64,000 nucleotides of DNA, taken from assembly GCF_026410545.1 (NCBI RefSeq), contig NZ_JAPMIT010000001.1, forward strand, positions 682,001 through 746,000. Direction: 5' to 3'. Below are positions 1 to 10,309 of the stretch, one piece after another (the stretch's first letter is position 1; each line of letters opens with the position of its first letter). Position numbers and translations under genes: made by a program. Source of the DNA: Microbacterium sp. STN6 (GTDB taxonomy: Bacteria > Actinomycetota > Actinomycetes > Actinomycetales > Microbacteriaceae). The notes beneath the pieces were generated by a model. It did no database searches. It was given only the letters and a program-made list of their open reading frames with translations, and had not been told where the DNA came from.

Positions 1-820
1 GACCGGTCATCTTGTTCACGTCGGGCGTGGTCAGCTGGGCGACGCCGCGCACGTGCCCCACGTTCTCTGCCACCAGTGCGAGCACGATCGGCAGGAACGA
101 CGGCAGCACGCCCCAGGTCGCGGCCGCATCGCTCAGCGGATTCGTCGGCATCGAGAAGTCGGGCAGCCCCACCCATGGCGCGGCGGCGATCGCGCTGAAG
201 TCCACCTCGCCGAGCAGCACCGCAGCGATGTAGCCGATCACCACCCCGATGAAGATCGACATGCGACCGAGCAGTCCCCGGAACAGCACCGTGCACAGAA
301 TCACGGCGGCCAGGGTGATTGCGGCGGTGAGCGGCGCCTGCTTGAAATTGCCCCACGCGGCGGGCGCCAGGTTGAACCCGATGAGGGCCACGATGGCGCC
401 GGCGACCACGGGAGGCATGAGCAGTTCAATCCAGCGGATGCCGGTGAGCTGAACCACCGCCCCGATGATCGCGAGCAGCAGCCCCACCGCAACAATGCCG
501 AACAGGGCGCTGCCCATGCTGTGCGCAGCGGTCGCGGCCGTGATGGGCGCAATGAACGCGAACGAGCTGCCCAGGTAGCTCGGAAGCCGGTTGCGGGTGA
601 TGAGGAGGAAGAGCAGCGTGCCGATGCCCGAGAAGAGCAGCGTGGTGCTCGGCGGGAAGTGCGTGATGAGCGGCACGAGGAACGTGGCGCCGAACATGGC
701 GACGACGTGCTGGGCGCCGAGACCGATCATGCGTGGCCAGGTCAGGCGCTCATCCGGTGCGACGATCTCTCGCGCGGCGACCGTCTTGCCGTCTCCATGC
801 AGCTTCCAGGGCAGCGCCAT
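1..820 (-). CDS. Uracil/xanthine permease, NCS2 family (3' part beyond the window)
   Basis: This reads leftwards from an ATG at 820 and runs off the left edge, so about 273 N-terminal residues are visible. The protein begins MALPWKLHGDGK and continues with hydrophobic segments including HVVAMFGATFLVPLI and SYLGSSFAFIAPI, which are typical of UraA/xanthine-uracil permeases of the inner membrane. These proteins import a nucleobase with a proton or cation. An AGG/GAGG ribosome site lies 5-10 bases before the ATG. The gene is divergent from a second nucleobase permease starting at 948, with 127 bases between them. The substrate (uracil or xanthine) cannot be settled from the visible part. Confidence 0.85.
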   Translation of the reverse strand, partial: MALPWKLHGDGKTVAAREIVAPDERLTWPRMIGLGAQHVVAMFGATFLVPLITHFPPSTTLLFSGIGTLLFLLITRNRLPSYLGSSFAFIAPITAATAAHSMGSALFGIVAVGLLLAIIGAVVQLTGIRWIELLMPPVVAGAIVALIGFNLAPAAWGNFKQAPLTAAITLAAVILCTVLFRGLLGRMSIFIGVVIGYIAAVLLGEVDFSAIAAAPWVGLPDFSMPTNPLSDAAATWGVLPSFLPIVLALVAENVGHVRGVAQLTTPDVNKMTG

Positions 821-947
821 GCGACCTCATTCCTTCGAAAAGTGGGTGATGGGGCGCGCTCGCCCCGGCCACCCGCGATCGTAGCGGCCCGAGGCCATAT
901 GCTTAGCGCAGCGACACGATTCCCCCTCCCTCTTCTGGAGCACACGC

Positions 948-2390
948 ATGAGCGAAACCACCACCCGTGCCGGATTCCGCGCCCGTCTCGACGACTTCTT
1001 CGAGATCACCAAGCGCGGCTCGACCTGGGGGGCGGAGGTTCGCGGCGGTCTCGTCACGTTCGTGACGATGGCGTACATCGTGATCCTGAACCCCATCATC
1101 CTGAGCGGGTCGAAGGATGTCGCGGGTCACACCCTCGAGTTCGCCCAGGTCGCGGCCGTGACCGGTCTCACGGCCGGCGTCATGACCATTCTCTTCGGCG
1201 TGGTCGCGCGCCTGCCGTTCGCGTTCGCGGCGGGCCTCGGCATCAACTCCTTCCTCGCCGTGAGCGTGGTGGGAGACGTGACGTGGCCCGAGGCAATGGG
1301 CCTCGTCGTCATCAACGGCCTCGTCATCGTGCTGCTGTCGGCCACGGGGCTGCGCCGCCTCATCTTCACGGCCGTACCCATGCAGCTGAAGCTCGCGATC
1401 ACGGTCGGCATCGGCCTCTTCATCGCATTCATCGGCCTGGTCGACGCTGGCTTCGTTCGTTCCACGGGCCTCGGTTCGCCGCCCATCGGTCTCGGCATCG
1501 GCGGCTCCGTCGCCTCCATCCCCACGGCCGTCTTCGTCGTCTCACTCGTGATCACCGGCATCCTCGTGGCCCGCCGCGTGCGGGGCGCGCTGCTCATCGG
1601 CATCGTGGCGTCGACCATCATCGCCGTCATCGCCGAGCTCGTCTTCCACGTCGGCGCGTCTGCGGGCGGCAAGAACCCGCTCGGCTGGAACCTCTCGGTG
1701 CCGGCCCTGCCGCAGCAGATCGTGAGCGTGCCCGACCTCGGCCTCGTCGGCCAGATGAGCTTCGGCAGCTTCGGTCGCATCGGCGCCCTCGCCGCCATCA
1801 TGCTCGTCTTCACGCTTGTCTTCACGAACTTCTTCGACGCCATGGGCACGATGACCGGCCTCTCCAAAGAGGCGGGCCTCGCCGACGAGCACGGTGACTT
1901 CCCGCGCCTGAAGTCGGCGCTGATCGTCGAGGGCGTCGGCGCGGTGGTCGGCGGCGCGACATCCGGTTCATCGAACACCGTCTTCATCGAGTCGGGCGCC
2001 GGCATCGGCGAGGGCGCGAGAACCGGTTTCGCCAACGTGATCACCGGGCTGCTCTTCATCGCGGCCATGTTCTTCACCCCGCTCACGCAGATCGTGCCGA
2101 GCGAGGTGGCCGCGGCGGCTCTCGTGATCGTGGGGGCCATGATGATGACGCAGATCAAGGGCATCGACTTCAGCGCCTTCTCGGTGACGCTGCCGGTGTT
2201 CCTGACCATCGTGGTGATGCCGCTCACGTACTCCATCTCCAACGGCATCGGCGCGGGCTTCATCAGCTGGGTGCTGCTGCGCTCGTTCGCGGGCAAGGCT
2301 CGCGAGATCAGCCCGCTGCTGTGGGTGGTCGCCGCCGGCTTCCTCATCTACTTCGCGCGGGGGCCGATCGAGACGCTGATCGGGCACTAG
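948..2390 (+). CDS. Adenine/guanine/hypoxanthine permease, AzgA-like NCS2 family
   Basis: This 480-residue polytopic membrane protein is of the length usual for AzgA/PbuG permeases. Family features include the N-terminal EVRGGLVTFVTMAYIVILNP segment, FFDAMGTMTGLSKEAGL in the middle, and the motif NTVFIESGAGIGEGARTG, a variant of the family ESxAGxxxGGRTG motif. It probably imports purine bases by proton symport. It starts at an ATG with a GGAG about 9 bases upstream. It is divergent from the other NCS2 permease, suggesting a joint nucleobase-salvage locus, with apt about 10 kb away. A GC-rich hairpin follows the gene at 2401-2442. The exact substrate is inferred from the subfamily only. Confidence 0.9.
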   Translation: MSETTTRAGFRARLDDFFEITKRGSTWGAEVRGGLVTFVTMAYIVILNPIILSGSKDVAGHTLEFAQVAAVTGLTAGVMTILFGVVARLPFAFAAGLGINSFLAVSVVGDVTWPEAMGLVVINGLVIVLLSATGLRRLIFTAVPMQLKLAITVGIGLFIAFIGLVDAGFVRSTGLGSPPIGLGIGGSVASIPTAVFVVSLVITGILVARRVRGALLIGIVASTIIAVIAELVFHVGASAGGKNPLGWNLSVPALPQQIVSVPDLGLVGQMSFGSFGRIGALAAIMLVFTLVFTNFFDAMGTMTGLSKEAGLADEHGDFPRLKSALIVEGVGAVVGGATSGSSNTVFIESGAGIGEGARTGFANVITGLLFIAAMFFTPLTQIVPSEVAAAALVIVGAMMMTQIKGIDFSAFSVTLPVFLTIVVMPLTYSISNGIGAGFISWVLLRSFAGKAREISPLLWVVAAGFLIYFARGPIETLIGH

Positions 2391-2400
2391 CGTCGACCAC

Positions 2401-2442
2401 GGATGTCGTCCGCCACGGCCACCGGCCGCGGCGGACGCATCC
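2401..2442 (+). terminator. GC-rich hairpin after the AzgA-like permease
   Basis: The left arm at 2401-2414 pairs with 2430-2442 apart from one bulged base, and a loop of about 15 bases separates them. There is no clear T tract, so it may be a weak terminator or an mRNA-stabilising hairpin. The remaining bases up to 2573 show no other feature. Confidence 0.4.
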
Positions 2443-2573
2443 GCTTCGGGAATCTCTCAGGGTTAACCCCGGCACGAAACCGGGGGATAGCCGGATGTCG
2501 CGGTGCACCCTTGGCCGCTTGACTGGCTACAGCGCTCGAGGTGGGCGCTGAGACAGACTCACGAGAGGTCATC

Positions 2574-2891
2574 ATGTCAAGCACGACGCACACCGCCTAT
2601 CCGTCACACCCGGCCCCGTCCTACCCGGCGCAGGGGCAGGCCGAGGCAAGCAGGCCGCTCAGCATCACGAGCCTGGTGCTCGGCATCGTCTCCATCGTCG
2701 CCGGCTGGACGTTCTTCGCGCCCATCGCCGGCATCGTGACCGGCATCATGGCGCTCAAGCGGGAGCCGGCGGGCCGCGCCATGGCGATCTGGGGCATCGT
2801 GCTCAACTCCGTCATGCTCCTCGGCTTCGCGATCGCGATTGTCATCGCCGCCGCCGTTGGTCTCGCGCTGCTGCCGTTCGCGTTCCTCTGA
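2574..2891 (+). CDS. DUF4190-type small membrane protein
   Basis: This 105-residue protein has a Pro/Ser-rich N-terminus (residues 1-25, including SHPAPSYPAQGQ) followed by two hydrophobic segments around residues 30-60 and 75-105. The arrangement SLVLGIVSIVAGWTFFAPIA, a short basic loop (KREPAGRAM) and WGIVLNSVMLLGFAI is the pattern of DUF4190 proteins of actinobacteria. Family function is unknown. The start chosen is the ATG at 2574, preceded by GAGAGG about 6 bases upstream; an in-frame upstream start would add residues of no conserved type. It stands alone between the permease and the aldehyde dehydrogenase. Confidence 0.75.
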   Translation: MSSTTHTAYPSHPAPSYPAQGQAEASRPLSITSLVLGIVSIVAGWTFFAPIAGIVTGIMALKREPAGRAMAIWGIVLNSVMLLGFAIAIVIAAAVGLALLPFAFL

Positions 2892-2955
2892 GGCAGGCGG
2901 TAGGCGCCGCTGGTGACTCCGGCTCGCTCATGGCCACCCGGCTAGGCTTGGGGGC

Positions 2956-4338
2956 ATGAGCGAGCCCGAGATCGCCGGCACCGTCGCCGCGCTCCGCGAG
3001 ACCTTCGATCGCGGCGTCACCAAGCCGTACCGGTTCCGCGTGGCACAGCTGAAGGCGCTGCGCGCCATGCTGACCGAGCGGGGCAACGACCTGGCCGACG
3101 CCCTGCATCAGGATCTCGGCAAGAGCGCAACAGAGGCGCAGATCTCCGAGGTCAGCATCGTCACGGGGGAGATTCGGCACACACTGCGCCACCTGCGTTC
3201 CTGGCTGAAGCCGCAGCGTGTCGGCGTGCCCGCCGTGGTCATGCCCGCCCGCGCGTCGATCGTGCGCGAGCCGCTCGGCGTCACGCTCATCATCGCCCCT
3301 TGGAACTACCCCGTGCAGCTGCTGCTCGCCCCGCTCGTCGGGGCCATCGCGGCGGGCGACGCCGCCGTGCTGAAGCCGAGCGAGCTGGCACCCGCGACAT
3401 CCGCTGCCCTGGCTCGGCTCATCCCCCAGTACCTCGACCGGCGCGCGTACGTCGTGATCGAGGGCGCGATCCCCGAGACAACCGAGCTGCTCGCCCAGCG
3501 CTTCGACCACATCTTCTACACGGGCAACGGTGCCGTCGGCCGCATCGTCATGGCGGCCGCGGCCAATAACCTCACGCCGGTCACGCTCGAACTCGGCGGC
3601 AAGTCGCCCGTCTACGTCGACGACACCGTCGATCTCGCCCAGGCGGCCGACCGCATCGCCTGGGGCAAGTTCATGAACGCCGGGCAGACGTGCGTCGCGC
3701 CGGACTACCTGCTGGCCACCCCCGACGTGGCCGCCAGACTCGAGCCCCTGCTCGCGGATGCCGTGCACCGCTTCTACGGCGACGACCCGCGCACGAGCGC
3801 AGACTACGGCCGCATCATCAACGAGCGCCAGTTCGACAGGCTGCAGCCGCTGCTCGGTGACGGATCGGTCGTGGTCGGCGGCGCGCACGACCGCGACGAG
3901 CGCTACATCGCGCCCACGGTGCTCTCCGGCGTCGGCGCCGATGCGCCCATCATGCAGCAGGAGATCTTCGGGCCGATCCTGCCTATTATCACGGTCTCCG
4001 GGCTCGACGAGGCCATCCGCGTCATCAGGGCGGGCGACAAGCCGCTCGCGCTCTATGTCTTCACCTCGTCCGCCGCGGCCCGGCGACGCTTCCTCACCCA
4101 GACAAGCTCAGGGGCGATCGGATTCGGCGTTCCCGCCGCCCACCTGGCCGTCGCGGGCCTGCCCTTCGGCGGCGTGGGCGAGAGCGGAATGGGCGCATAC
4201 CACGGGGAGCATTCGATCGACACGTTCAGCCACCGCAAGGCCGTGCTCACGAAGCCGCTCGCGCCGGACACCATGGGGCTGGTCTACCCGCCGTTCACCG
4301 AGCGCAAGAAGGGCATCGTGCGCCGCCTGATGGGCTGA
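2956..4338 (+). CDS. NAD(P)-dependent aldehyde dehydrogenase (class 3-like)
   Basis: This 460-residue soluble enzyme of the ALDH superfamily oxidises an aldehyde to its acid. The general-base motif ELGGKSP begins at Glu212, and the nucleophile is Cys246 in NAGQTCVAP. The APWNYP segment that lines the cofactor site and the C-terminal LPFGGVGESGMG are present. The short length and the overall pattern (IVREPLGVTLIIAPWNYP) suit the class-3 or coniferyl-aldehyde type dehydrogenases rather than the 490-residue glycolytic types. The ATG lies 7 bases after a TAGGCT -10 hexamer (2943-2948), so the transcript is probably leaderless. The last codons lie in the first unit of a 23 bp tandem repeat. The physiological aldehyde is unknown. 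Confidence 0.9.
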   Translation: MSEPEIAGTVAALRETFDRGVTKPYRFRVAQLKALRAMLTERGNDLADALHQDLGKSATEAQISEVSIVTGEIRHTLRHLRSWLKPQRVGVPAVVMPARASIVREPLGVTLIIAPWNYPVQLLLAPLVGAIAAGDAAVLKPSELAPATSAALARLIPQYLDRRAYVVIEGAIPETTELLAQRFDHIFYTGNGAVGRIVMAAAANNLTPVTLELGGKSPVYVDDTVDLAQAADRIAWGKFMNAGQTCVAPDYLLATPDVAARLEPLLADAVHRFYGDDPRTSADYGRIINERQFDRLQPLLGDGSVVVGGAHDRDERYIAPTVLSGVGADAPIMQQEIFGPILPIITVSGLDEAIRVIRAGDKPLALYVFTSSAAARRRFLTQTSSGAIGFGVPAAHLAVAGLPFGGVGESGMGAYHGEHSIDTFSHRKAVLTKPLAPDTMGLVYPPFTERKKGIVRRLMG

Positions 4339-4385
4339 TCGTGCGCCGCCTCATGGGCTGGCCGCGCGCCGCCTGATGGGCTGGC
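4317..4385 (+). repeat. 23 bp tandem repeat, three copies, over the ALDH stop codon
   Basis: Units lie at 4317-4339, 4340-4362 and 4363-4385 and differ by one to three bases. The first unit carries the final codons (RRLMG) and TGA stop of the aldehyde dehydrogenase gene. In the next units the TGA has become TGG. This looks like slippage duplication of a gene tail. Confidence 0.85.
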
Positions 4386-4453
4386 CGCGCCCGTCGCGAT
4401 AGAGTCGAAGGGTCATCAGCCACAAGCAGAACGACGAGGCGACGGAGCCATAC

Positions 4454-5977
4454 GTGAACACACCCACCACACCGCCGAACACCCAGAACACGCCGGAACC
4501 TCGGCCAGAGGGCGCGACGAGAACCGAAACCGATTCCCTTGGGGCACGAGAGATTCCGCTCGAGGCATATTGGGGTGTTCACACCTCGAGAGCGCTCGAA
4601 AACTTCCGCATCGCGAAGCGGCCCATCTCGGTCTACCCCGATCTGGTCGTCGCGTTCGCCTGCGTCAAGCAGGCTGCGGCGCGGGCGAATCGGCAGCTCG
4701 GCACGCTCGAGGCAGAGAAGGCCGATCTCATCGACCGTGCGTGCCAGGAGATCATCGACGGCGCGCTGCACGAGCAGTTCGTGGTCGGCGTGATTCAGGG
4801 CGGCGCGGGCACCTCGACGAACATGAACGCGAACGAGGTCATCGCGAACCGGTCCCTTGAGCTCGCGGGGCAAAACAAGGGCGAATACCACCTCATCCAT
4901 CCCATCGACGACGTCAACCGCAGCCAGAGCACCAACGACACCTACCCCACGGCCTTGAAGATCGCTCTCACCTTCTCCCTGAAGCGGATGCTGGACGAGC
5001 TCCTTCCGCTCCGTGACGCCTTCGCGCGCAAGGGCAAGGAGTTCAGCCACATCCTGAAGGTCGGTCGCACCCAGCTGCAGGATGCCGTGCCCATGACGCT
5101 CGGGCAGGAGTTCCACGGCTTCGCCACGACCCTCGGCGAGGACTACGAACGGCTGCGCGAGACCACGTGGCTGCTCGCCGAGATCAACCTCGGTGCCACT
5201 GCCATCGGCACGGGCATCACCGCCGACCCCGGTTACGCCGCCGCCGCGTGCGAGCACCTGCGAGAGATCACGGGTCTCGACCTCGAGACGGCGCCCGACC
5301 TTATCGAGTCCACGAGCGATGCCGGCGCGTTCATGTCGTTCAGCGCGGCGCTCAAGCGCAGCGCCATCAAGCTCTCTAAGATCTGCAACGACCTGCGCCT
5401 GCTCTCATCCGGCCCGCAGGCCGGGCTCAGCGAGATCAACCTGCCGCCGATGCAGGCCGGCTCGTCGATCATGCCCGGCAAGGTGAACCCCGTGATCCCC
5501 GAGGTCGTCAACCAGGTCGCGTTCTCGGTCGCCGGGGCTGATGTCACGGTGACCATGGCGGCGGAGGGCGGGCAGCTGCAGCTCAACGCGTTCGAGCCCG
5601 TCATCGCGCACTCACTGCTGCAGTCTCTCGCGTGGATGACGCAGGCCTTCCACACGCTGCGGGTCAACTGCGTCGACGGCATCACCGCGAACGAGGAGCG
5701 CCTCGACGCCATGGTCGGCTCGTCGGTCGGTGTCATCACCGCGCTCACGCCGTTCATCGGCTACGCCGCCGCCGCAGCCCTCGCCAAGACGGCGCTGCTC
5801 ACGCATCGCAACGTGGCCGACCTCGTGGTCGAGGCCGGGCTCATGAGCCGGGACGACGTCATGCGCCAGCTCTCGCCGGCCCGGTTGAGCGGGCTCGAGG
5901 CCATCACGACCGCCGTACCGATCGCCGTGCATCCGGTCGAGGTCAGTGAGCCTCAGCTGCACTCCGACACCGAGTGA
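4454..5977 (+). CDS. aspA: Aspartate ammonia-lyase (aspartase)
   Basis: This 507-residue protein of the aspartase/fumarase superfamily deaminates L-aspartate to fumarate and ammonia. The superfamily signature GSSIMPGKVNP starts near residue 336. The substrate-binding segments SQSTNDTYPTALKIA, GRTQLQDAVPMTLGQEF and the N-terminal PLEAYWGVHT are all present. The GTQLQDAVP form and the aspartase-like N-terminus favour aspartase over fumarase. It starts at a GTG with GGAG about 8 bases upstream. The first 25 residues (MNTPTTPPNTQNTPEP...) are a low-complexity extension. The stop codon lies in a 17 bp tandem repeat. Together with gdhA at 8814 it handles nitrogen entry into or out of amino acids. 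Confidence 0.93.
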   Translation: MNTPTTPPNTQNTPEPRPEGATRTETDSLGAREIPLEAYWGVHTSRALENFRIAKRPISVYPDLVVAFACVKQAAARANRQLGTLEAEKADLIDRACQEIIDGALHEQFVVGVIQGGAGTSTNMNANEVIANRSLELAGQNKGEYHLIHPIDDVNRSQSTNDTYPTALKIALTFSLKRMLDELLPLRDAFARKGKEFSHILKVGRTQLQDAVPMTLGQEFHGFATTLGEDYERLRETTWLLAEINLGATAIGTGITADPGYAAAACEHLREITGLDLETAPDLIESTSDAGAFMSFSAALKRSAIKLSKICNDLRLLSSGPQAGLSEINLPPMQAGSSIMPGKVNPVIPEVVNQVAFSVAGADVTVTMAAEGGQLQLNAFEPVIAHSLLQSLAWMTQAFHTLRVNCVDGITANEERLDAMVGSSVGVITALTPFIGYAAAAALAKTALLTHRNVADLVVEAGLMSRDDVMRQLSPARLSGLEAITTAVPIAVHPVEVSEPQLHSDTE

Positions 5978-6038
5978 ACCCACGCACCGAGTGAACCCAC
6001 GCACCGACTGAACCCACGCACCCAGTGAACTCCGCCAC
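5971..6038 (+). repeat. 17 bp tandem repeat, four copies, starting at the aspA stop
   Basis: Exact 17-base period: 5971-5987, 5988-6004, 6005-6021 and 6022-6038. The first unit is CGAGTGAACCCACGCAC, and later units carry one to several changes. The first unit contains the aspA TGA. The period is not a multiple of three, so it is not coding. It fills the gap between aspA and the convergent FAH gene. Confidence 0.9.
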
Positions 6039-6065
6039 CGGGTGACGGTGCGCACCGCTCGGAGC

Positions 6066-6941
6066 TCAGATCACCCGGCAGTGCGTCGTGAGTGAGCCGA
6101 TTCCGCCGATCGTGACGGTGACCGTCGAGCGGTCCTTGAGGAAGACGGGCGGCTTGCGCGAGTAGCCGGCTCCGCCCGGGCTTCCTGTCGAGATCAGGGT
6201 GCCGGGCTGCAGCGTGACCGACTCCGAGAGCAGCGCGATGAGCTCGGCGACCGAGCGCACCATGTCGGCCGTCGACGAGTCCTGCAGAATGCGCCCGTCG
6301 AGGTTGGTGGTCAGCCACAGGTCCTGCGGGTCACGCAGCTCGTCGGCGGTGACGACCACCGGGCCGGTCGGGGTGAACCCGTCGAACGACTTGCAGCGAC
6401 TCCACTGCGCCTCGGAGAACTGCAGGTTGCGCGCTGTGATGTCGTTGACGACGGTGTAGCCGAAGACGTAGTCGAGCGCGTCACGAACCGAGACGTCGCG
6501 GGCGGGCCGGCCGATGATCACACCGAGTTCGGCCTCATAGTCCACCTGGTCCGAGAGGTCGGCGGGCCACGAGGTGGTGCCCTCGTGCCCGGTGAGCGAG
6601 TTGGGCCACAGCGAGAACACCGTCGCGGCTTTCTCCACGCGCAGCTTCAACTCGTCCGAATGCGCCGCATAGTTGGCGCCGATCGCGATGATCTGCGGCG
6701 GGCGCAGAACAGCGGATGCGTGACGCAGCGTCTCGACGGGCGGGCATGCGGCACCGGCATCCCTCGCCCGTTGAACGGCCGATTGCACCCGCTCGAGCTG
6801 ATCACGCCCTCCCTCGAGCAGCTCCTGCAGGTCGCGCGGCGCGTCGTCGAGAGCCTCATCGACGAAGAGAGCGCGGCCGTCTTCGATGACGGCCAATCGT
6901 GGTCGGTGCTCGGCTTCAGTGCCGAGATGGGCGAATCTCAC
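6066..6941 (-). CDS. Fumarylacetoacetate hydrolase (FAH) family enzyme
   Basis: This 291-residue protein has the FAH/2-hydroxyhepta-2,4-diene-1,7-dioate isomerase fold. The metal-binding motif of the family is visible in QVDYEAELGVIIGRP, and the preceding conserved segments are IIAIGANYAAHSDEL and FSLWPNSLTGHEG. SFDGFTPTGPVVV and the C-terminal LISTGSPGGAGYSRKP are also typical. Members hydrolyse or isomerise acylpyruvate-like compounds in aromatic and sugar-acid catabolism, and the substrate here is not predictable. It starts at a GTG at 6941. The gene is convergent with aspA and divergent from the hydrolase at 7010. The ribosome site before the GTG is unusually close, so a slightly different start is possible. 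Confidence 0.85.
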   Translation of the reverse strand: MRFAHLGTEAEHRPRLAVIEDGRALFVDEALDDAPRDLQELLEGGRDQLERVQSAVQRARDAGAACPPVETLRHASAVLRPPQIIAIGANYAAHSDELKLRVEKAATVFSLWPNSLTGHEGTTSWPADLSDQVDYEAELGVIIGRPARDVSVRDALDYVFGYTVVNDITARNLQFSEAQWSRCKSFDGFTPTGPVVVTADELRDPQDLWLTTNLDGRILQDSSTADMVRSVAELIALLSESVTLQPGTLISTGSPGGAGYSRKPPVFLKDRSTVTVTIGGIGSLTTHCRVI

Positions 6942-7009
6942 CCTCTCAGGCTATCGGGCATGCCGCCGTTCGCCCGCCCGCCGCCACGCGCTCGCGCTAG
7001 CGTGATGAC

Positions 7010-7933
7010 GTGTCCACCCACGAACGTTCGCTGTCGAGTGCGCAGGCCGAGGCCGCCGCGCGCGACGCCCGTATCGGCGATGTCGACTGGAGCAGACTGC
7101 CCGACGGCGCCAGGCGGCTCCGGTTCGTGGCGCCCAGCGGCGCCCTCGCGGCGTTCAGCCTCGGCGACGAGGCGAACCCCCGCGTGGTGCTCGTGCCCGG
7201 CGCGACCGGGTCGAAGGAGGACTTCCTGCTGCTCGCGCCTCTTCTCGAGAGAGCCGGCTTTTACGTGCAGGCGTTCGACCTCGCAGGTCAGTACGAATCA
7301 GCGGATGCCGCGCCCGCCGACGGCGGCCGCTACGACGCCGACCTCTTCACGGCAGACCTCGAGGCGTTCCTCGCCTCAGGGCCGCCCGCGCATCTGCTCG
7401 GATACTCCTTTGCCGGCATCATCGCCCAGCTCGTCACGGTCGCGCATCCCGAACTCGTGCGCAGCCTCACCCTGCTGACAGCGCCGCCGCTGACGGGCCA
7501 GGCGTTTCGCCGAATCCGCTGGATCGGGTGGCTTGCCCCATTCCTGTCACCGCGCGTTGGCGCCTCGCTCCTGATCTGGGGCATCGTCACGAACAAGAAC
7601 CGGGTGCCGCCGGGACGCCTGCGGTTCGTGCGCTCGCGGTTCGCCCGCACCCGTCGCTCGAGCGTCGACGACATGGTCGGCCTCATGATGAGAACACCGG
7701 ATGTTCGCGATCGGCTCGTCGAAACCGGCATCCCTCTGCTGGTCGCTGTGGGCATGCGCGACCTGTGGCCGATCTCGCTGCACTCGCGTTTCGCCCGGCA
7801 AATCGGCGCGAGACTCGCGGTGTACCGCACCGGGCACAGCCCCTGTGAGACGGCGCCGCACCAGCTCGCCGCCGACATGCTCGCTCTCTTCGAGGAGGCG
7901 GAGGGTGGACTGCCGGCCCATCGTCAGCCGTAG
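7010..7933 (+). CDS. Alpha/beta-fold hydrolase
   Basis: This 307-residue protein has the alpha/beta hydrolase fold. The nucleophile elbow is GYSFAGI with Ser133, the oxyanion region is VLVPGATGSKEDF, and the catalytic His is in the late segment TGHSPCETAPHQLA. It is probably a soluble esterase, lipase or haloalkane-type hydrolase with unknown substrate. The GTG start lies 6 bases after a TAGCGT hexamer (6998-7003), so the message is probably leaderless. Its last 10 bases overlap the convergent glycosyltransferase gene. Confidence 0.85.
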   Translation: MSTHERSLSSAQAEAAARDARIGDVDWSRLPDGARRLRFVAPSGALAAFSLGDEANPRVVLVPGATGSKEDFLLLAPLLERAGFYVQAFDLAGQYESADAAPADGGRYDADLFTADLEAFLASGPPAHLLGYSFAGIIAQLVTVAHPELVRSLTLLTAPPLTGQAFRRIRWIGWLAPFLSPRVGASLLIWGIVTNKNRVPPGRLRFVRSRFARTRRSSVDDMVGLMMRTPDVRDRLVETGIPLLVAVGMRDLWPISLHSRFARQIGARLAVYRTGHSPCETAPHQLAADMLALFEEAEGGLPAHRQP

Positions 7934-8643
7934 CGCACGCGCCGGCGCCATGGGGCCTCTTCCGGCAGGTGCATGCGCAGAGTCGCATACGCCCAGCTGA
8001 GCCGGCGCCCGAGGCCGGTCCATGAGCTGAACGGGCGGGCCGAGATGCCCACGCGAAGTCCGTCGTCGTAGCGCACCACCTGGCCGGGCTCGAGATGCAG
8101 GCTCAGGTCGAGATCGTCGTGGATCTCGCGCAGCTCGCGATGCACGCTGCCGCGCACGCGCCGCCACACGTCGCGGCGCATCGCGAAGTTCGAGCCGAAG
8201 ACGGGCGCATGGCCGAGCCAGATGGTCATCGCCCAGAAGTAGCCGCCGATGTACAGCGTCTGTCCGAGCCGCCGCACCAGGGCGTTGCCGTCGTAGAAGT
8301 CACCAGGCCCGGTCAGCAGGTCGATGTCCGGCGCGTCCGCGAACGCGGCCTCGATGCGCAGCAGCCAGTCGACGCCCGGCCGCGAGTCCGCGTCGAGCCG
8401 GGCGATGAGCTGCCCGCTTGCGGCGTCATAACCAGCGGATGCCGCGGGCCAGATCCCGACGGTCGGCTCCACCACCACGCGGGCGCCGGCCGCGCGTGCG
8501 ACGGCGGCCGTCGCATCCGTACTGCCGTTGTCGACCACGACGATCTCGTCGGGCAGGCGGAGTCCCGCCTGCAGGTCTGCGAGGCATCGCTCGAGCATGA
8601 CGGCGTCGTTACGCGCCGGGACCACAACCGAGATCGATGTCAT
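7924..8643 (-). CDS. Family 2 glycosyltransferase
   Basis: This 239-residue GT-A fold glycosyltransferase begins MTSISVVVPARNDAVMLERC, which is the classic GT2 nucleotide-sugar binding start. DNGSTDAT follows, then the DxD-like RLDADSRPG that binds the metal and UDP-sugar. It probably transfers a sugar to a lipid or polysaccharide acceptor at the membrane. The ATG at 8643 was chosen because AGGAGG lies about 11 bases upstream and the protein then starts at the fold; the reading frame stays open further upstream, but that extension looks non-conserved. It is convergent with the alpha/beta hydrolase, overlapping by 10 bases. Confidence 0.85.
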   Translation of the reverse strand: MTSISVVVPARNDAVMLERCLADLQAGLRLPDEIVVVDNGSTDATAAVARAAGARVVVEPTVGIWPAASAGYDAASGQLIARLDADSRPGVDWLLRIEAAFADAPDIDLLTGPGDFYDGNALVRRLGQTLYIGGYFWAMTIWLGHAPVFGSNFAMRRDVWRRVRGSVHRELREIHDDLDLSLHLEPGQVVRYDDGLRVGISARPFSSWTGLGRRLSWAYATLRMHLPEEAPWRRRVRYG

Positions 8644-8792
8644 CGACGAGGGAGCCTCCTGTGCGAGTGAGCGAGCGAGTGGGCGCCAGTGAGTGGCGCG
8701 AGCAAGTGGCGCGCGCGAGTGGCGCCGCTCAACCTGGCAGCCTACGCCGCTGCCGCTGACACACGCGAAGCGCTCTTTCGCGCATCCGCTAA

Positions 8793-10193
<1,401 letters not shown>

Positions 10194-10217
10194 GCGGAGG
10201 TCGACGCGGTCGGCCGG

Positions 10218-10242
10218 GCCGGACCAGGTGGTCGGGTCCGGC
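10218..10242 (+). terminator. GC-rich hairpin after gdhA
   Basis: GCCGGACC at 10218-10225 pairs perfectly with GGTCCGGC at 10235-10242. A third GCCGGACC follows at about 10252. No T tract follows, so termination activity is uncertain. Confidence 0.4.
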
Positions 10243-10309
10243 TAACGCGCGGGCCGGACCACCTGCGAGATGGGCGTCGCGAGAGCGGCGCCCCATCCAT
10301 TGGTGAGGC

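Noticed and set aside
821-947. Purine riboswitch between the two permeases
   Set aside because: The gap is short and I could not find the purine aptamer core or a terminator switch.
1127-2347. A 406-codon open frame antisense to the AzgA-like permease
   Set aside because: Met/Pro/Arg/Thr-rich composition is typical of antisense of a membrane protein gene; the sense frame matches a family throughout.
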